A DNA stretch of 64,000 bases from Paenibacillus kobensis NBRC 15729 (GCF_004000825.1 NZ_BILZ01000018.1:31817-95816), one strand, 5' to 3'. Positions 17,608-27,403 are shown, counted from the first letter of the stretch. The notes: generated from the letters alone by a model not told the origin. Translations and numbers: made by a program.

Positions 17608-18801
17608 TTAACGGTGGAGCTGCTGTTGTTTGTTCCTTGAGGTACGACCCCATACAACGGCTAGAATTGCGGCTGCGGCACCGGAGCAGCCTCCGAGCCA
17701 GAATCCGCTATCGATGCCCCATTCGTCATTCATCCAACCGGCAATGAACGGACCGGCGAACATCCCGATCGAGTATACGGCTTGATAGAAGCCCATTGCC
17801 GTAGCTCGTTCGCGAATCTGTGCGTCCCTGATCGCGAGGCTGAGCAGCATCGGCAATATTAAGCCTTGCATAAAGCCGTTAACCGCTTGCGTAGCGGCCA
17901 GCCATCCAAGCGACGGACTGAACGAAATCATAACTGTCGCTGCAGCGCCGAACAAGAAGGCAATCTGCAGCAGCCGCCATTCGCCAAACTTGGCGGATAT
18001 TTTTCTCATAATAAGCGAAGCGAGCGCATGCGGAATCATAAACGCGAATACGATAGCGGTCAACAGCCAGCCGTCAGCCCCAAGCTCCTTCGCCTTGAGC
18101 GGCGTAAATCCGAACATGGAGATGAACAGCATCGAGTGCACAAGAATCGACAACACCGAGGCGCGGACCAGCGTCGGTTGTTGCATGACTCCGCCTAACA
18201 AGGCAAGCGACATTGGCGGACGTTGGTCAGCGGATACCGGTTGTTCGCGGATATACCATACGAACGGAAGCGCAAGCAGTGCCGCGCATGTTCCGGTAAT
18301 AAACGGCGCGGACCAGCCAAGACTGTCGGCAAGCGGTGCGCTTAACGCCATGCCGGTCAACTGGCCTGTGACGGTCATGGCGCTGATCTGTCCCATCGCG
18401 GCGGACGATTCACCGGGCTCGAACATGGAGGCGTACATAATCGTGAACGCGACCCAAGTCGATGCGCATACACCGGCAACTATTCGCCCGGCAAGCGGCC
18501 AACCGAAGCCGCCCGGGATGATGAACAACAGACAACTGACGGCCCCAGCCGCGAGGCCGAGCACAATAAACGGCTTGCGCCTTCCAAGGGTGTCGGACCA
18601 TAGTCCGATCGGGAACCGGACGAGCATTTGAACGAAGCCGTAGCTTCCGAGTACGATTCCGGTTATGCCAAGCGACAAGCCAAGCGACGATAAATACGGA
18701 GATAAGATCGGGACATACATATACATCGAGGTCCAATATAAGACGGTCATGACGCCGAACAAGGCGCGCTGTCTGGGTGTACTGCGAATTCCGGTTGCCA
18801 T
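17608..18801 (-). CDS. Major facilitator superfamily transporter
   Basis: The 397-residue product is a 12-helix secondary transporter. The first-loop motif GLWSDTLGRRKPFIVLG lies after helix 2 (about 66-82), and the protein begins with the helix-1 pattern typical of drug or sugar-phosphate exporters. GGAGG lies upstream of the ATG on the minus strand. The substrate cannot be inferred; neighbours on both sides are unrelated. It ends facing the ECF terminator. Confidence 0.85.
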   Translation of the reverse strand: MATGIRSTPRQRALFGVMTVLYWTSMYMYVPILSPYLSSLGLSLGITGIVLGSYGFVQMLVRFPIGLWSDTLGRRKPFIVLGLAAGAVSCLLFIIPGGFGWPLAGRIVAGVCASTWVAFTIMYASMFEPGESSAAMGQISAMTVTGQLTGMALSAPLADSLGWSAPFITGTCAALLALPFVWYIREQPVSADQRPPMSLALLGGVMQQPTLVRASVLSILVHSMLFISMFGFTPLKAKELGADGWLLTAIVFAFMIPHALASLIMRKISAKFGEWRLLQIAFLFGAAATVMISFSPSLGWLAATQAVNGFMQGLILPMLLSLAIRDAQIRERATAMGFYQAVYSIGMFAGPFIAGWMNDEWGIDSGFWLGGCSGAAAAILAVVWGRTSRNKQQQLHR

Positions 18802-18978
18802 TAGATATGTAGCCTCCTGCTCGTGATGTCATCTACCCTATACTTTACAACGGAATCGGTGGATTGTCAGGACGGTATGAAGCTTTTTACCGGATCCTCT
18901 CGTATAAGGGTTAGATTGGAGCCGAAAGAACGGACGGATAACCTTTTTTCGGTACGAGACGAACAGGAGCGTGTTCCT

Positions 18979-19992
18979 ATGCCATTTACGTTGTCCCATC
19001 CCGCGTTCGCAGTCCCATTCCGCCGGTTGCTGCCGGGAAAGCTTGCTCTGTCTGGCATTGTCCTCGGAAGTATGGCGCCGGATCTGGAATACTTTGCACG
19101 AATGGAAGCGGCCGGGACGATCGGACACCGGTTGACCGGATTTGTGCTCATCGATTTGCCGCTATGTACCGCACTATGCTGTGCGTATCTTTTTATTGTA
19201 CGTCCTGCACTTGCGGGCTTTGTGCCATCGATCGGAGGGCTGCGCGATTATGTGTATGACAGTATCCGCGATCTTGGTTCAATTACGGTGTTGGACTGGC
19301 TTCTTTTCCTGCTTGCTGCGTTTGCCGGGTTCGGTACGCATCTGTTTATGGATGCTTGGACTCATTCGTCGGGATGGTTCGTTCAGCGTATAGCGGCACT
19401 TAGAGAGCCTATGATGGGGGATTACGTCTATCAATGGCTTCAATATTTGACATCCCTAGTTGGAGCTTTGGGTTGTGCTGCGTGGCTGGCATTTGATTGG
19501 TTCCGTTGGTACAGAGGCTATAATCATGCGCAGCGGAGGGAATCTCGTGCCAAGCAAGCACACGGCATCAATTATGCATTCATTGTCCATTGGACGGCAG
19601 CATGCATGGTGGGGGTTCTTGTTCTGCTCGTTAAGCTGGACAGCGTATGGTCGCCTTTCCTGCTCTATGTGTGGACCGTTGCGCCTTTCTCGGCGGCAGC
19701 TGTAGGCATTTATGCGGCATCCATTCTTGCATTGACGAACCAAGCCCGGCAATGGAGCCACGGCTTGTCGATTATCGTTTTGCTGCTGGCCACGATGTGG
19801 GCGTTGAAGCTTGGGATCGTCTCGTTCGCCGCGATACGCTTAAACCTTTATCTGTCTCCAATCGAACGATGGGTTGGGACGATTTGGATATTTTCTGCCG
19901 CGATAATGTTATTATCCGTTCATATAAATCGATTAGTTAAGGAATTTGTAAGAATTGGTTTGAAAACCGTTAATAATCGGACGTTATCATAG
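18979..19992 (+). CDS. DUF4184 family membrane protein
   Basis: The 337-residue product begins MPFTLSHPAFAVPFRR, the signature start of the DUF4184 family. It continues with SGIVLGSMAPDLEYF and HLFMDAWTH, resembling the metal-dependent membrane hydrolase YbcI-like group, with Asp and His residues that could bind a metal. Six or more hydrophobic segments follow. The ATG at 18979 has CAGGAGC upstream. The longer frame from 18823 lacks a ribosome site and runs back into the MFS promoter region. The function is unknown. Confidence 0.85.
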   Translation: MPFTLSHPAFAVPFRRLLPGKLALSGIVLGSMAPDLEYFARMEAAGTIGHRLTGFVLIDLPLCTALCCAYLFIVRPALAGFVPSIGGLRDYVYDSIRDLGSITVLDWLLFLLAAFAGFGTHLFMDAWTHSSGWFVQRIAALREPMMGDYVYQWLQYLTSLVGALGCAAWLAFDWFRWYRGYNHAQRRESRAKQAHGINYAFIVHWTAACMVGVLVLLVKLDSVWSPFLLYVWTVAPFSAAAVGIYAASILALTNQARQWSHGLSIIVLLLATMWALKLGIVSFAAIRLNLYLSPIERWVGTIWIFSAAIMLLSVHINRLVKEFVRIGLKTVNNRTLS

Positions 19993-20030
19993 CAGAAGCT
20001 ACAATTATTACATGAGTAAGGCGTGATGTC

Positions 20031-21518
20031 GTGTCGATTCGTGCAAAGCTGCATGTGGCGTTATGGGCGATGGTCATCGTCCCGAACGTCATCATGGTTG
20101 GCCTGATCGTAGCTCTTATTTATTTGTTGAACGATCAGTCTCTCTCGGAGCTCATGAATGACGAGAAAAACATGGAGTACAGGCAGGCGGCCGTATTCGG
20201 CGAGCTATCGTACGTATTGCAGCATGAGCCGGATAGGCTGGATGACGCGCAATATCGGAATGATGTGCAGCACAGGCTGGAGGAATTGTCAGCCGGTTTC
20301 GTTCTGGCGAAGGAAGGATCTGCTCCGATTGTTGCGCCGATGCTGACGGATATGAGGAACGTGACGGATTGGGGACGGTGGATAGACGAAGCGCCGGACA
20401 AAATGACGATCGACGGTTATTTGTACCAGCTGCACCGGCTTGACGTGAAGTATGAGGACAGAACGGCTGCTAAAGCCATCTTGCTTCGACAGAAAGGTCC
20501 GCTGCCGATTTATTGGCGGGTGCTTGCGCCGCTTATCGGCATTGCCGTACTCATCGCGACAAGTATCATTCTTACTTATTTCGTCTCTCGCAGCATTATT
20601 AAGCCGTTATATAAGCTGAAGACGGCTGCCGAACAAATAAGCGAAGGGCGGCTCGACGGACAGGTGAGGCCGACGACCAAAGATGAAATCGGCCAACTGA
20701 GCGAGACATTCGAGACGATGCGCATGAGGCTGAAGTCTTCAATTGAAGACCGACTGCAGGACGAAGAGAACCGGAAATTGCTGCTGTCGCATATTTCGCA
20801 TGACTTGAAGACGCCGATTACAGCGATCAAAGGTTATGTCGAAGGCATTCTGGACGGCGTCGCCAATACGCAGGAGAAACAGGATAAATATTTGCGTACC
20901 GTATACCGGAAGGCGACCGATATGGACAAGCTCATCGACGAGCTGTTTCTGTTCTCGAAGCTGGATTTGCACCATGTCGCGTACGATTTCAAACCGGTCG
21001 ATATCCGCAAGTTCATGGCGCATTATGCGGAGGAGCAGCAGTTCGATCTTGAGAAAGCAGGTGTCCGTCTAAGCTTATCGGGCCTTGAAGGCGAACCGCT
21101 GAACGTCGCAGCCGATCTGGAGAAGCTGAGCCGCGTATTCCAAAATATTATCGGCAACAGCGTCAAGTATATGGGAGATGAGACGGAAGGCCAGACCCGC
21201 GAAATCGCCATATCGCTGCATGCAGTCGATCAGGAGCAGCGCGTGCGGATTGAGATGCGTGATAATGGTCCGGGCGTCGCACCGGAGGCGCTTCCGAAGC
21301 TGTTCGATCAGTTCTACCGCACGGAACAATCTAGAAGTATTGAAACCGGCGGCAGCGGTTTAGGCCTTGCCATCGTGAAGCAGATTGTCGAAGGACATGG
21401 CGGCTCCGTATCGGCGCATCTGCCGCCGGGAGGCGGTCTTGCGATTACGGTAGAGCTGCAGCGGCTAGCGGACAGCACGGATATTGGGAAAGATCGGCAG
21501 GTGAACACGAACAGATGA
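20031..21518 (+). CDS. Sensor histidine kinase (HAMP, HisKA, HATPase_c)
   Basis: This is a membrane two-component kinase. The 495-residue product has an N-terminal membrane helix (about 10-32), an extracytoplasmic domain to about residue 160, a second helix (about 165-190) and a HAMP linker. The HisKA box SHISHDLKTPITAIKGY carries phosphoacceptor His257. The HATPase domain has N (IGNSVKYM), DNGPGV, GSGLGLAI and G boxes. The GTG start follows AAGGCGTGATGTC. Its last four bases overlap the regulator ATG, and an RND exporter gene follows, so it probably senses envelope or antimicrobial stress. Confidence 0.93.
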   Translation: MSIRAKLHVALWAMVIVPNVIMVGLIVALIYLLNDQSLSELMNDEKNMEYRQAAVFGELSYVLQHEPDRLDDAQYRNDVQHRLEELSAGFVLAKEGSAPIVAPMLTDMRNVTDWGRWIDEAPDKMTIDGYLYQLHRLDVKYEDRTAAKAILLRQKGPLPIYWRVLAPLIGIAVLIATSIILTYFVSRSIIKPLYKLKTAAEQISEGRLDGQVRPTTKDEIGQLSETFETMRMRLKSSIEDRLQDEENRKLLLSHISHDLKTPITAIKGYVEGILDGVANTQEKQDKYLRTVYRKATDMDKLIDELFLFSKLDLHHVAYDFKPVDIRKFMAHYAEEQQFDLEKAGVRLSLSGLEGEPLNVAADLEKLSRVFQNIIGNSVKYMGDETEGQTREIAISLHAVDQEQRVRIEMRDNGPGVAPEALPKLFDQFYRTEQSRSIETGGSGLGLAIVKQIVEGHGGSVSAHLPPGGGLAITVELQRLADSTDIGKDRQVNTNR

Positions 21519-22204
21519 AATCGATCTTAATAATCGAGGACGAGCGGTCAATCGCAGAACTGCAGCGGGATTACTTGGAGAGCAACGGCTACCAGGCGGA
21601 TATCGAGGGCAGGGGAGACATCGGATTGGCCAAAGCGCTTGAGGGCGGCTACGATCTGGTCATTCTGGATTTGATGCTGCCGAATACGGACGGTTACGAA
21701 ATATGCCGGCGAATTCGGCAGTCGCACAACACACCAATCATTATGGTCTCCGCCAAGAAAGAAGACGTGGACAAAATACGCGGACTCGGTCTCGGCGCCG
21801 ACGACTACATGACGAAGCCGTTCAGCCCGAGCGAACTCGTCGCAAGAGTGAAAGCGCATCTTGCCCGGTACGAGCGGCTGACAGGGGACAGCAAGGAAGC
21901 GCAGGAATCGATCGCTATCCGAGGCTTGACCATTAACAAGGCAACTAGACAGGTAAGCATCCGCGATCAAGACATGCTGCTAACGGGCAAAGAGTTCGAC
22001 TTGCTGCTGCTGCTGGCTATGCATCCGAACCGCGTATTTACGAAAGACGAGTTGTTCGAGCGGGTATGGGGACTGGAATCGGTCGGCGATAATTCGACCG
22101 TAACGGTACATATTCGCAGACTGCGGGAGAAGATCGAGCTTGATCCGTCCAATCCGCAGTATATCGATACGGTATGGGGTGTCGGATACCGGTTGAAGGT
22201 TTAG
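21515..22204 (+). CDS. OmpR-family response regulator
   Basis: The 229-residue product has a receiver domain (about 1-115) with acidic residues EDE at 9-11, phosphoacceptor Asp52 in VILDLMLPN and Lys in MTKPFSPSELVARVKAHL. A winged-helix DNA-binding domain (about 130-229) follows, with TGKEFDLLLLLAMHPNRVF, VWG and VTVHIRRLREKIE. It overlaps the kinase gene by 4 bp (ATGA) and lies 40 bp before the RND exporter, its likely target. Confidence 0.95.
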   Translation: MKSILIIEDERSIAELQRDYLESNGYQADIEGRGDIGLAKALEGGYDLVILDLMLPNTDGYEICRRIRQSHNTPIIMVSAKKEDVDKIRGLGLGADDYMTKPFSPSELVARVKAHLARYERLTGDSKEAQESIAIRGLTINKATRQVSIRDQDMLLTGKEFDLLLLLAMHPNRVFTKDELFERVWGLESVGDNSTVTVHIRRLREKIELDPSNPQYIDTVWGVGYRLKV

Positions 22205-22244
22205 CGAAGGTTTTGAATGAGATAAAAAGAAGGAGTGGGAGTCT

Positions 22245-25200
22245 TTGTCAAGCATTATTCGCTTTTCTCTGAACAATAAGTTCGCACTATGGATTATGAC
22301 AATTATCGTGCTGTTCGCCGGTATTTACTCCGGTACGCAGATGAAGATGGAGACGCTGCCGGACATTACGATTCCGATCGTCAGCGTAACGACGGTATAT
22401 CCAGGCGCTGCGCCGGAAGAAGTCATGAACGAAGTAACGAAGCAGATCGAGCAGCATACACGCAATCTCGATGGCGTAGACAACGTTACGTCTACCTCGA
22501 TGGAGAATGCGTCGTCGGTCGTCATTCAATATGACTTCAGCAAAGATATGGAAAAGGCGAAGGCGGAAGTAACCGAAGCGCTGAGCGGTCTGAAGTTTCC
22601 GGAAGGCGTAGAGCAGCCGGATGTTACCCGTCTTAGCTTCAACGCTTTCCCTGTCTTGTCGTTGTCCGTCTCGAACAAGGACCTGACGCTCGAACAACTG
22701 ACGAAGCTGGTGCAGTCGGAAGTGCTGCCGAAGATCGAAGGGGCGGAGGGCGTCGCAACGGTTCAAATTTCGGGCCAGCATATGAAATCGGCCGAGCTTA
22801 CGTTCAAGCCTGAGAAGCTGGCGCAGTACGGTTTGACGAAAGACACCGTGCAAGGTGTTATCCAAGGCTCTGCGATGGCGGCTCCACTCGGCCTGTTCAC
22901 CTTCGGCACCGAAGAGAACACGGTCGTTGTCGACGGCAATGTATGGACGGAAGATGCGCTGAACAATCTGGAAATTCCGGTTGCTCCAGGCGGAGCGGGT
23001 GCAGGACAAGCTGCGAACACGGCGCCGGGCCTTCCGACAGTGAAGCTCTCCGAGGTTGCCGACTTGGCAATCGTAGGCAAGGCAGAGTCGATTTCCCGCA
23101 CGAACGGTCAAGATGCGATCGGCATCTCGATTGTTAAAGGGGCGGATGCGAATACGGTTGATGTCGTCAATAAGGTCAAAGACGTTGCCAAACAATTGAT
23201 GGATGAGAACGCAGGACTCAACATCGTTACGGCGTTCGACCAAGGCAAGCCGATTGAAGATTCGGTCAACACGATGCTGAGCAAAGCGTTCATCGGCGCT
23301 GCGTTCGCCATCGTCATCATTCTGTTGTTCCTGCGGGATATCCGTTCGACGATCATCGCGGTTATCTCGATTCCGTTGTCCATCTTCATCGCCCTGCTAT
23401 TCTTGAACTCAATGGACATTACGTTGAACATCATGACGCTTGGCGCTATGACCGTCGCAATAGGACGGGTTATCGACGACTCAATTGTCGTAATCGAGAA
23501 CGTGTACCGGAGGATGTCGCTAAGCGGCGAGAAGCTGACAGGCAAAGAGCTCATCCTGTCCTCGACGAAAGAGATGTTCATCCCGATTCTGTCGTCGACG
23601 ATCGTTACGATCGCAGTATTCTTGCCAATGGGCTTCGTCACGGGAGCAATCGGCCAAATCTTCATGCCGTTCGCCCTGACGATCGTCTTCGCGCTGTTGG
23701 CGTCGCTGCTTGTCGCGATTACAGTCGTACCGATGATGGCGCACCTGATGTTCCGCAAAGGTCTCAAAAACGTGAAGCATCACGAAGACAAGCCGGGCCG
23801 TCTTGCAGGCAGCTACCGCAACTTGCTTCGTTGGACGCTTAATCATAAGCTGATCACTTCGCTGCTTGCCATCGTGCTTCTCGTGGGCAGCTTGATGCTC
23901 ACACCGCTTATCGGCTTCAGCTTCTTGCCGTCCGAAGGCGAGAAGACGATGATCGTGACGTACAACCCGGCACCGGGCGAAACGCTTGATCAAGTCAAAG
24001 ATATGACTTCGAAGGCGGAGACAGAGCTGCTTAACCGCGGCCATGTCGATCTGGTTCAATATACGATCGGCGGCAACAACCCGATGAATCCAGGCGCATC
24101 GAAACAGGCACTCGTATTCCTGACGTACGATGAGGATACGCCGAAATTCGAAGACGAGAAAGAAGCTGTTATCGATATGCTGTCGGGACTCGGCGGCAAG
24201 GGCGAATGGAAACAACAGGACTTCGGCGGCGGCGGTTCGATCGGCGGCAGCGGCATGTCGCTTACTGTCTACGGACCGGACATGGATACGCTCCAAACGG
24301 TCGTTGGCTCTATTCAAGAAAAATGGAAAAACAACCCGGATCTGACGAACGTCGATACGAGCTTGGCGAAGACGTATAAGCAATATAAGCTTGTCGCGGA
24401 TCAAGCGAAGCTCAGCAAGTACGGCTTGACAGCCGGCCAAGTCGCAATGGCGCTTGCTCCGGTACGTCAGCAGCAGCAATTGACGACAATCGAGAAAGAC
24501 GGAGAGAAGCTGAACGTCTACGTTCACGTAGAGCCGAAGACGTACGGCAGCATCGAAGACCTTAAGAACGAAACGCTGCAATCGCCGCTCGGCATGCCGG
24601 TCGCGCTTAAGGATGTCGTGAAAGTAGAAGAAGGCCAATCGCCGAACACGATTACCCGCAAAGACGACAAAGTCTATGCGGAAGTGACGGCAGATGCGGT
24701 GAAAGCCGATCTGAACAAAGTATCGAAGACGCTGCAGGATGAAGTGGACGCGATGGATCTTCCGGCGGGCGTTACGACCGAGATGGGCGGCGCTACGCAG
24801 GACATGAACGAGGCGTTCACGCAGCTTGGCCTTGCGATGCTGGCAGCTGTAGCGATCGTATATCTCGTGCTTGTCATTACGTTCGGCGGAGCGGCTACGC
24901 CGTTCACGATTCTATTCTCGCTGCCGTTCACGGTTATAGGCGCACTCGTCGGCTTGTATATCGCAGGCGAGACGATCAGCGTAACTGCCATGATCGGTAT
25001 GCTCATGCTGATCGGTATCGTTGTCACGAACGCAATCGTCTTGATCGACCGCGTTATTCAGAAACAGAAGGAAGGTCTGGACGTTCGCGAAGCGCTGCTC
25101 GAAGCAGCAGGCACGCGTCTTCGTCCGATTCTGATGACAGCCATTGCGACAATCGGGGCACTGCTGCCGCTTGCGCTCGGCTTCGAATCTGGCGGACTCA

Positions 25201-25331
25201 TCTCCAAAGGGCTTGGTATTACCGTTATCGGCGGTTTGACGAGTTCGACGTTGCTTACGCTCATCTTCGTACCAATGGTATACGAGCTGATCAACCGGAA
25301 ACGGAAGTTCAAGGATAGAACGGCAGAGTAA
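22245..25331 (+). CDS. RND-family efflux transporter, SwrC/AcrB-like
   Basis: This is a proton-driven exporter of the resistance-nodulation-division family. In Firmicutes such proteins (SwrC in B. subtilis) export lipopeptides and some antimicrobials. The 1028-residue length and duplicated layout are standard: one helix at about 12-30, a large extracytoplasmic porter domain, helices 2-6 with the proton-relay Asp pair in IGRVIDDSIVVIENV, a second porter domain and helices 8-12. No membrane-fusion or outer-membrane gene is adjacent, as expected for a Gram-positive cell. The TTG start has AAGGAGTGGGAG upstream. It follows a kinase-regulator pair. Confidence 0.93.
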   Translation: MSSIIRFSLNNKFALWIMTIIVLFAGIYSGTQMKMETLPDITIPIVSVTTVYPGAAPEEVMNEVTKQIEQHTRNLDGVDNVTSTSMENASSVVIQYDFSKDMEKAKAEVTEALSGLKFPEGVEQPDVTRLSFNAFPVLSLSVSNKDLTLEQLTKLVQSEVLPKIEGAEGVATVQISGQHMKSAELTFKPEKLAQYGLTKDTVQGVIQGSAMAAPLGLFTFGTEENTVVVDGNVWTEDALNNLEIPVAPGGAGAGQAANTAPGLPTVKLSEVADLAIVGKAESISRTNGQDAIGISIVKGADANTVDVVNKVKDVAKQLMDENAGLNIVTAFDQGKPIEDSVNTMLSKAFIGAAFAIVIILLFLRDIRSTIIAVISIPLSIFIALLFLNSMDITLNIMTLGAMTVAIGRVIDDSIVVIENVYRRMSLSGEKLTGKELILSSTKEMFIPILSSTIVTIAVFLPMGFVTGAIGQIFMPFALTIVFALLASLLVAITVVPMMAHLMFRKGLKNVKHHEDKPGRLAGSYRNLLRWTLNHKLITSLLAIVLLVGSLMLTPLIGFSFLPSEGEKTMIVTYNPAPGETLDQVKDMTSKAETELLNRGHVDLVQYTIGGNNPMNPGASKQALVFLTYDEDTPKFEDEKEAVIDMLSGLGGKGEWKQQDFGGGGSIGGSGMSLTVYGPDMDTLQTVVGSIQEKWKNNPDLTNVDTSLAKTYKQYKLVADQAKLSKYGLTAGQVAMALAPVRQQQQLTTIEKDGEKLNVYVHVEPKTYGSIEDLKNETLQSPLGMPVALKDVVKVEEGQSPNTITRKDDKVYAEVTADAVKADLNKVSKTLQDEVDAMDLPAGVTTEMGGATQDMNEAFTQLGLAMLAAVAIVYLVLVITFGGAATPFTILFSLPFTVIGALVGLYIAGETISVTAMIGMLMLIGIVVTNAIVLIDRVIQKQKEGLDVREALLEAAGTRLRPILMTAIATIGALLPLALGFESGGLISKGLGITVIGGLTSSTLLTLIFVPMVYELINRKRKFKDRTAE

Positions 25332-25350
25332 TCCATGGTTGAGTTGAAAA

Positions 25351-25373
25351 AGAGCCCTTCGGGGCTCTTATTT
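25351..25373 (+). terminator. Intrinsic terminator after the RND gene
   Basis: AGAGCCC (25351-25357) and GGGCTCT (25362-25368) enclose a TTCG tetraloop, followed by TATTTCG. Related hairpins recur at 25463 and 25631. Confidence 0.8.
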
Positions 25374-25462
25374 CGTGGGCAGAAGGGTAGGCGGGTAGGT
25401 TGATATTTAGTAGGCTGTTCTTATTAGGTTGTTAATGCGGAGGAGATGTTGCGAGACGTGGA

Positions 25463-25655
25463 TAAGAGATCCTTTAGGACTCTTATTCGTTATGCAGAGG
25501 CGGTAATGTGTGATTAGGTGTCTTGAAAGGTATCTTAAATGAGGCGGCAGGTGCGAAACGGATGGTTGTGTCGTATTTAATATACGTTTGGGGACGCTTA
25601 AATTGGGGAGAAACATGTTTGAGACTCGGATAAGAGCTCTGGGAGGGCTCTTATT
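25463..25655. repeat. Two further degenerate copies of the terminator-like hairpin
   Basis: TAAGAGATCC-TTTA-GGACTCTTATT (25463-25487) and TAAGAGCTCT...GGGCTCTTATT (25631-25655) resemble the true terminator at 25351. Both are preceded by GAGAC-N2-GGATAAGAG-type sequence. The 390 bp between the RND gene and the next gene holds no other recognisable gene. Confidence 0.6.
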
Positions 25656-25724
25656 TGTTGCACCGGAATAAAGAACCGCATGCGGCCGTACTCTAATCAG
25701 TGGGAGAGGCCTGGAGGTACTACC

Positions 25725-26075
25725 ATGCGAATGAAGAACATGACGAACCTTTTGATAGCGATGGCCGTCTTCTTGGTTCTGTCATCCACTGCGGCAAGTA
25801 CAGCTGTTGCTGTGACTCCTATTCATGCGGTGAGGCAGCCTGATTATGCGAAGTCCGGACAAGCGGCCGTGTTAGCTGCAAAACAGCGGTACTCGGCGGA
25901 TGTGCTTGACTATGCGTTTGAAGGCAGAACGCCAGCAGGAAGCGGACGGGTCGAATACCGGTTTCGCCTATGGCTGAGCAAGGGCGGACGTGACTTTGGC
26001 GTACGCGTTGTTGTTACGGCGGATGCGGTGTCGGGAGAACCGATTAGGATGAAATGGACCGAAATCAAACCGTGA
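25725..26075 (+). CDS. Small secreted protein, DUF3889-like
   Basis: The 116-residue product starts with a signal peptide (hydrophobic core about 8-28, likely cleavage near residue 35). A mature part follows with DYAKSGQAAVLAAKQRYSADVLDYAFEG and FRLWLSKGGRDFGVRVVVTAD. This resembles the DUF3889 family (YqzG-like small secreted proteins); the function is unknown. The ATG at 25725 has GGAGG 9 bases upstream. It lies 17 bp before the ybjQ-like gene and is probably co-transcribed with it. Confidence 0.7.
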   Translation: MRMKNMTNLLIAMAVFLVLSSTAASTAVAVTPIHAVRQPDYAKSGQAAVLAAKQRYSADVLDYAFEGRTPAGSGRVEYRFRLWLSKGGRDFGVRVVVTADAVSGEPIRMKWTEIKP

Positions 26076-26092
26076 CGGGAGGATGATTTCAT

Positions 26093-26407
26093 ATGTTAAT
26101 GACGACGACACCGAGTATCGAAGGACGTAAGATTGCTGATTATTTAGGCATTGTGACGGGCGAGGCGATCATGGGGGCGAATGTCGTAAGAGATTTTTTC
26201 GCTTCGATTACGGATATCGTTGGCGGGCGGTCCGGCGCCTATGAGAGCAAATTGAAGGAAGCGCGCGACGTTGCGTTCGAAGAGATGCGGGTGCAGGCGT
26301 CCCGGATCGGAGCGAACGGAATTGTAGGGATTGATATCGATTACGAGGTTGTCCGCGACGGGATGCTCATGGTCGCCGTCAGCGGCACGGCCGTCCGCTT
26401 CCAATAA
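26093..26407 (+). CDS. YbjQ/UPF0145 family protein
   Basis: The 104-residue product matches the UPF0145 (YbjQ) family throughout: [62 protein letters not shown] and a C-terminal VSGTAV strand. These small proteins form pentamer-like rings, but the function is unknown; the family has been linked to heavy-metal or envelope stress only loosely. GGGAGGATG precedes the ATG. Confidence 0.93.
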   Translation: MLMTTTPSIEGRKIADYLGIVTGEAIMGANVVRDFFASITDIVGGRSGAYESKLKEARDVAFEEMRVQASRIGANGIVGIDIDYEVVRDGMLMVAVSGTAVRFQ

Positions 26408-26527
26408 GGCTGCTTAACCCTCTCCTGCTGGACATAAGCTCGGCGTACCATGTACAATTTGGGTGATAGGGCGAGTACAAGTTCAGGTCGAACTATAGAC
26501 CATAAGCAACCTGGAGGAGAGCGGAGC

Positions 26528-26842
26528 ATGTATACGGAAATAAGCACGGACGAATTGCAAAGCAAGCTGGAACAAGGGAATAAACTGTTCCTGATCGATG
26601 TCCGGGAGCAGGACGAATGGGAGAGCGGCCACATCGCGGAAGCCGTCAGCTTGCCGTTGTCGGAGCTGCCAGCCAAGCTCGGCGAACTGACGACGCAAGG
26701 CGAGGAGCCTTATATCATTATTTGCCGCAGCGGCAACCGCAGCGGCCGTGCTTGCGAGTATTTGGCAGCACAAGGCTTCGAGGTTGTGAACGTCAAGGGC
26801 GGCATGTTGAATTGGAACGGCAGCGTCGCTTACGGCGCATAG
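26528..26842 (+). CDS. Rhodanese-like domain protein
   Basis: This is a single-domain sulfurtransferase-type protein of 104 residues. The active-site loop CRSGNRSG carries Cys66, and the helical end VVNVKGGMLNWNG is typical. Such proteins carry persulfide sulfur from thiosulfate or other donors in the cytoplasm. The ATG at 26528 has CTGGAGGAG upstream. The frame is open back to 26450 but without a ribosome site. A long terminator follows. Confidence 0.93.
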   Translation: MYTEISTDELQSKLEQGNKLFLIDVREQDEWESGHIAEAVSLPLSELPAKLGELTTQGEEPYIIICRSGNRSGRACEYLAAQGFEVVNVKGGMLNWNGSVAYGA

Positions 26843-26872
26843 GTCACTTAAGACACTCAAGCAATGCCGGAC

Positions 26873-26919
26873 AAAACCTGCAAGCATCGATCTGAGGATC
26901 GAGATTTGCAGGTTTTTGA
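26873..26919 (+). terminator. Intrinsic terminator after the rhodanese gene
   Basis: AAAACCTGCAA pairs with TTGCAGGTTTT. An inner GATC-containing stem (CATCGATC with GATCGAGA) stacks on it, and TTTTTGAT follows. Confidence 0.85.
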
Positions 26920-26959
26920 TATATTTTCGCAAATTGGATTACGAAACGGAGTTGCATCT

Positions 26960-27290
26960 ATGAAGCTATTATTTGTTTGTACGGATAATTTTACTCGAAG
27001 TGTGATAGCTGAGCTTTGTATGAAGGATTTGCTGAGAAGAGTAAATAATACATCCGTACATGTAGCTTCAGCTGGGATTAGAGCTGCTAGTGATATTAGA
27101 TTATATCCAAGAGCGTTACAACCGCGATGTCCCATTGTTCAATGAAGTGTATAACGGTCAGAGAACAGCCGTTAATATTGGAGCGCCTGACAGTGAGGAT
27201 TTTGCAGAACAAATGGCTAACTTGGTGCGGTATTTTTATGAATCAATGCCCGTCATCCTATCTCATTTAGAACAACGAGCCGCTCTTTAG
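26960..27290 (+). pseudogene. Low-molecular-weight protein-tyrosine-phosphatase/arsenate-reductase family remnant
   Basis: The first frame (26960-27145) gives LLFVCTDNFTRSVIAE with the phosphatase P-loop CX5R (Cys7 to Arg13) and ASAGIRAASD. The matching C-terminal half is in another frame (about 27090-27290), with ILDYIQERYNRDVPLFNEV and APDSEDFAEQMANLVRYFYESMP. Joined, they give about 110 residues instead of about 150, so an internal stretch including the usual middle helices appears deleted, with a frame change near 27088. The gene is therefore broken. Its original substrate is unknown. Confidence 0.75.
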
Positions 27291-27303
27291 GGAGCGGTTT
27301 TTT
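27280..27303 (+). terminator. Intrinsic terminator after the phosphatase remnant
   Basis: CCGCTC (27280-27285) and GAGCGG (27292-27297) enclose TTTAGG and are followed by TTTTTT. The remnant's stop codon lies in the loop. Confidence 0.8.
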
Positions 27304-27403
27304 CTGTTCCTTCCCGGCTTAGACATGTCCGAAGGCATGCTCTCATACAATGTTGAAGCGAGCGGCATCGATGCTCTGCAAGTCCAGAAGGAGGACGGCC
27401 TCC

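Noticed and set aside
23520..24638. Long minus-strand frame inside the RND gene (372 codons)
   Set aside because: Arg/His/Leu-rich shadow of a strongly conserved transporter gene; no start signals or domains.
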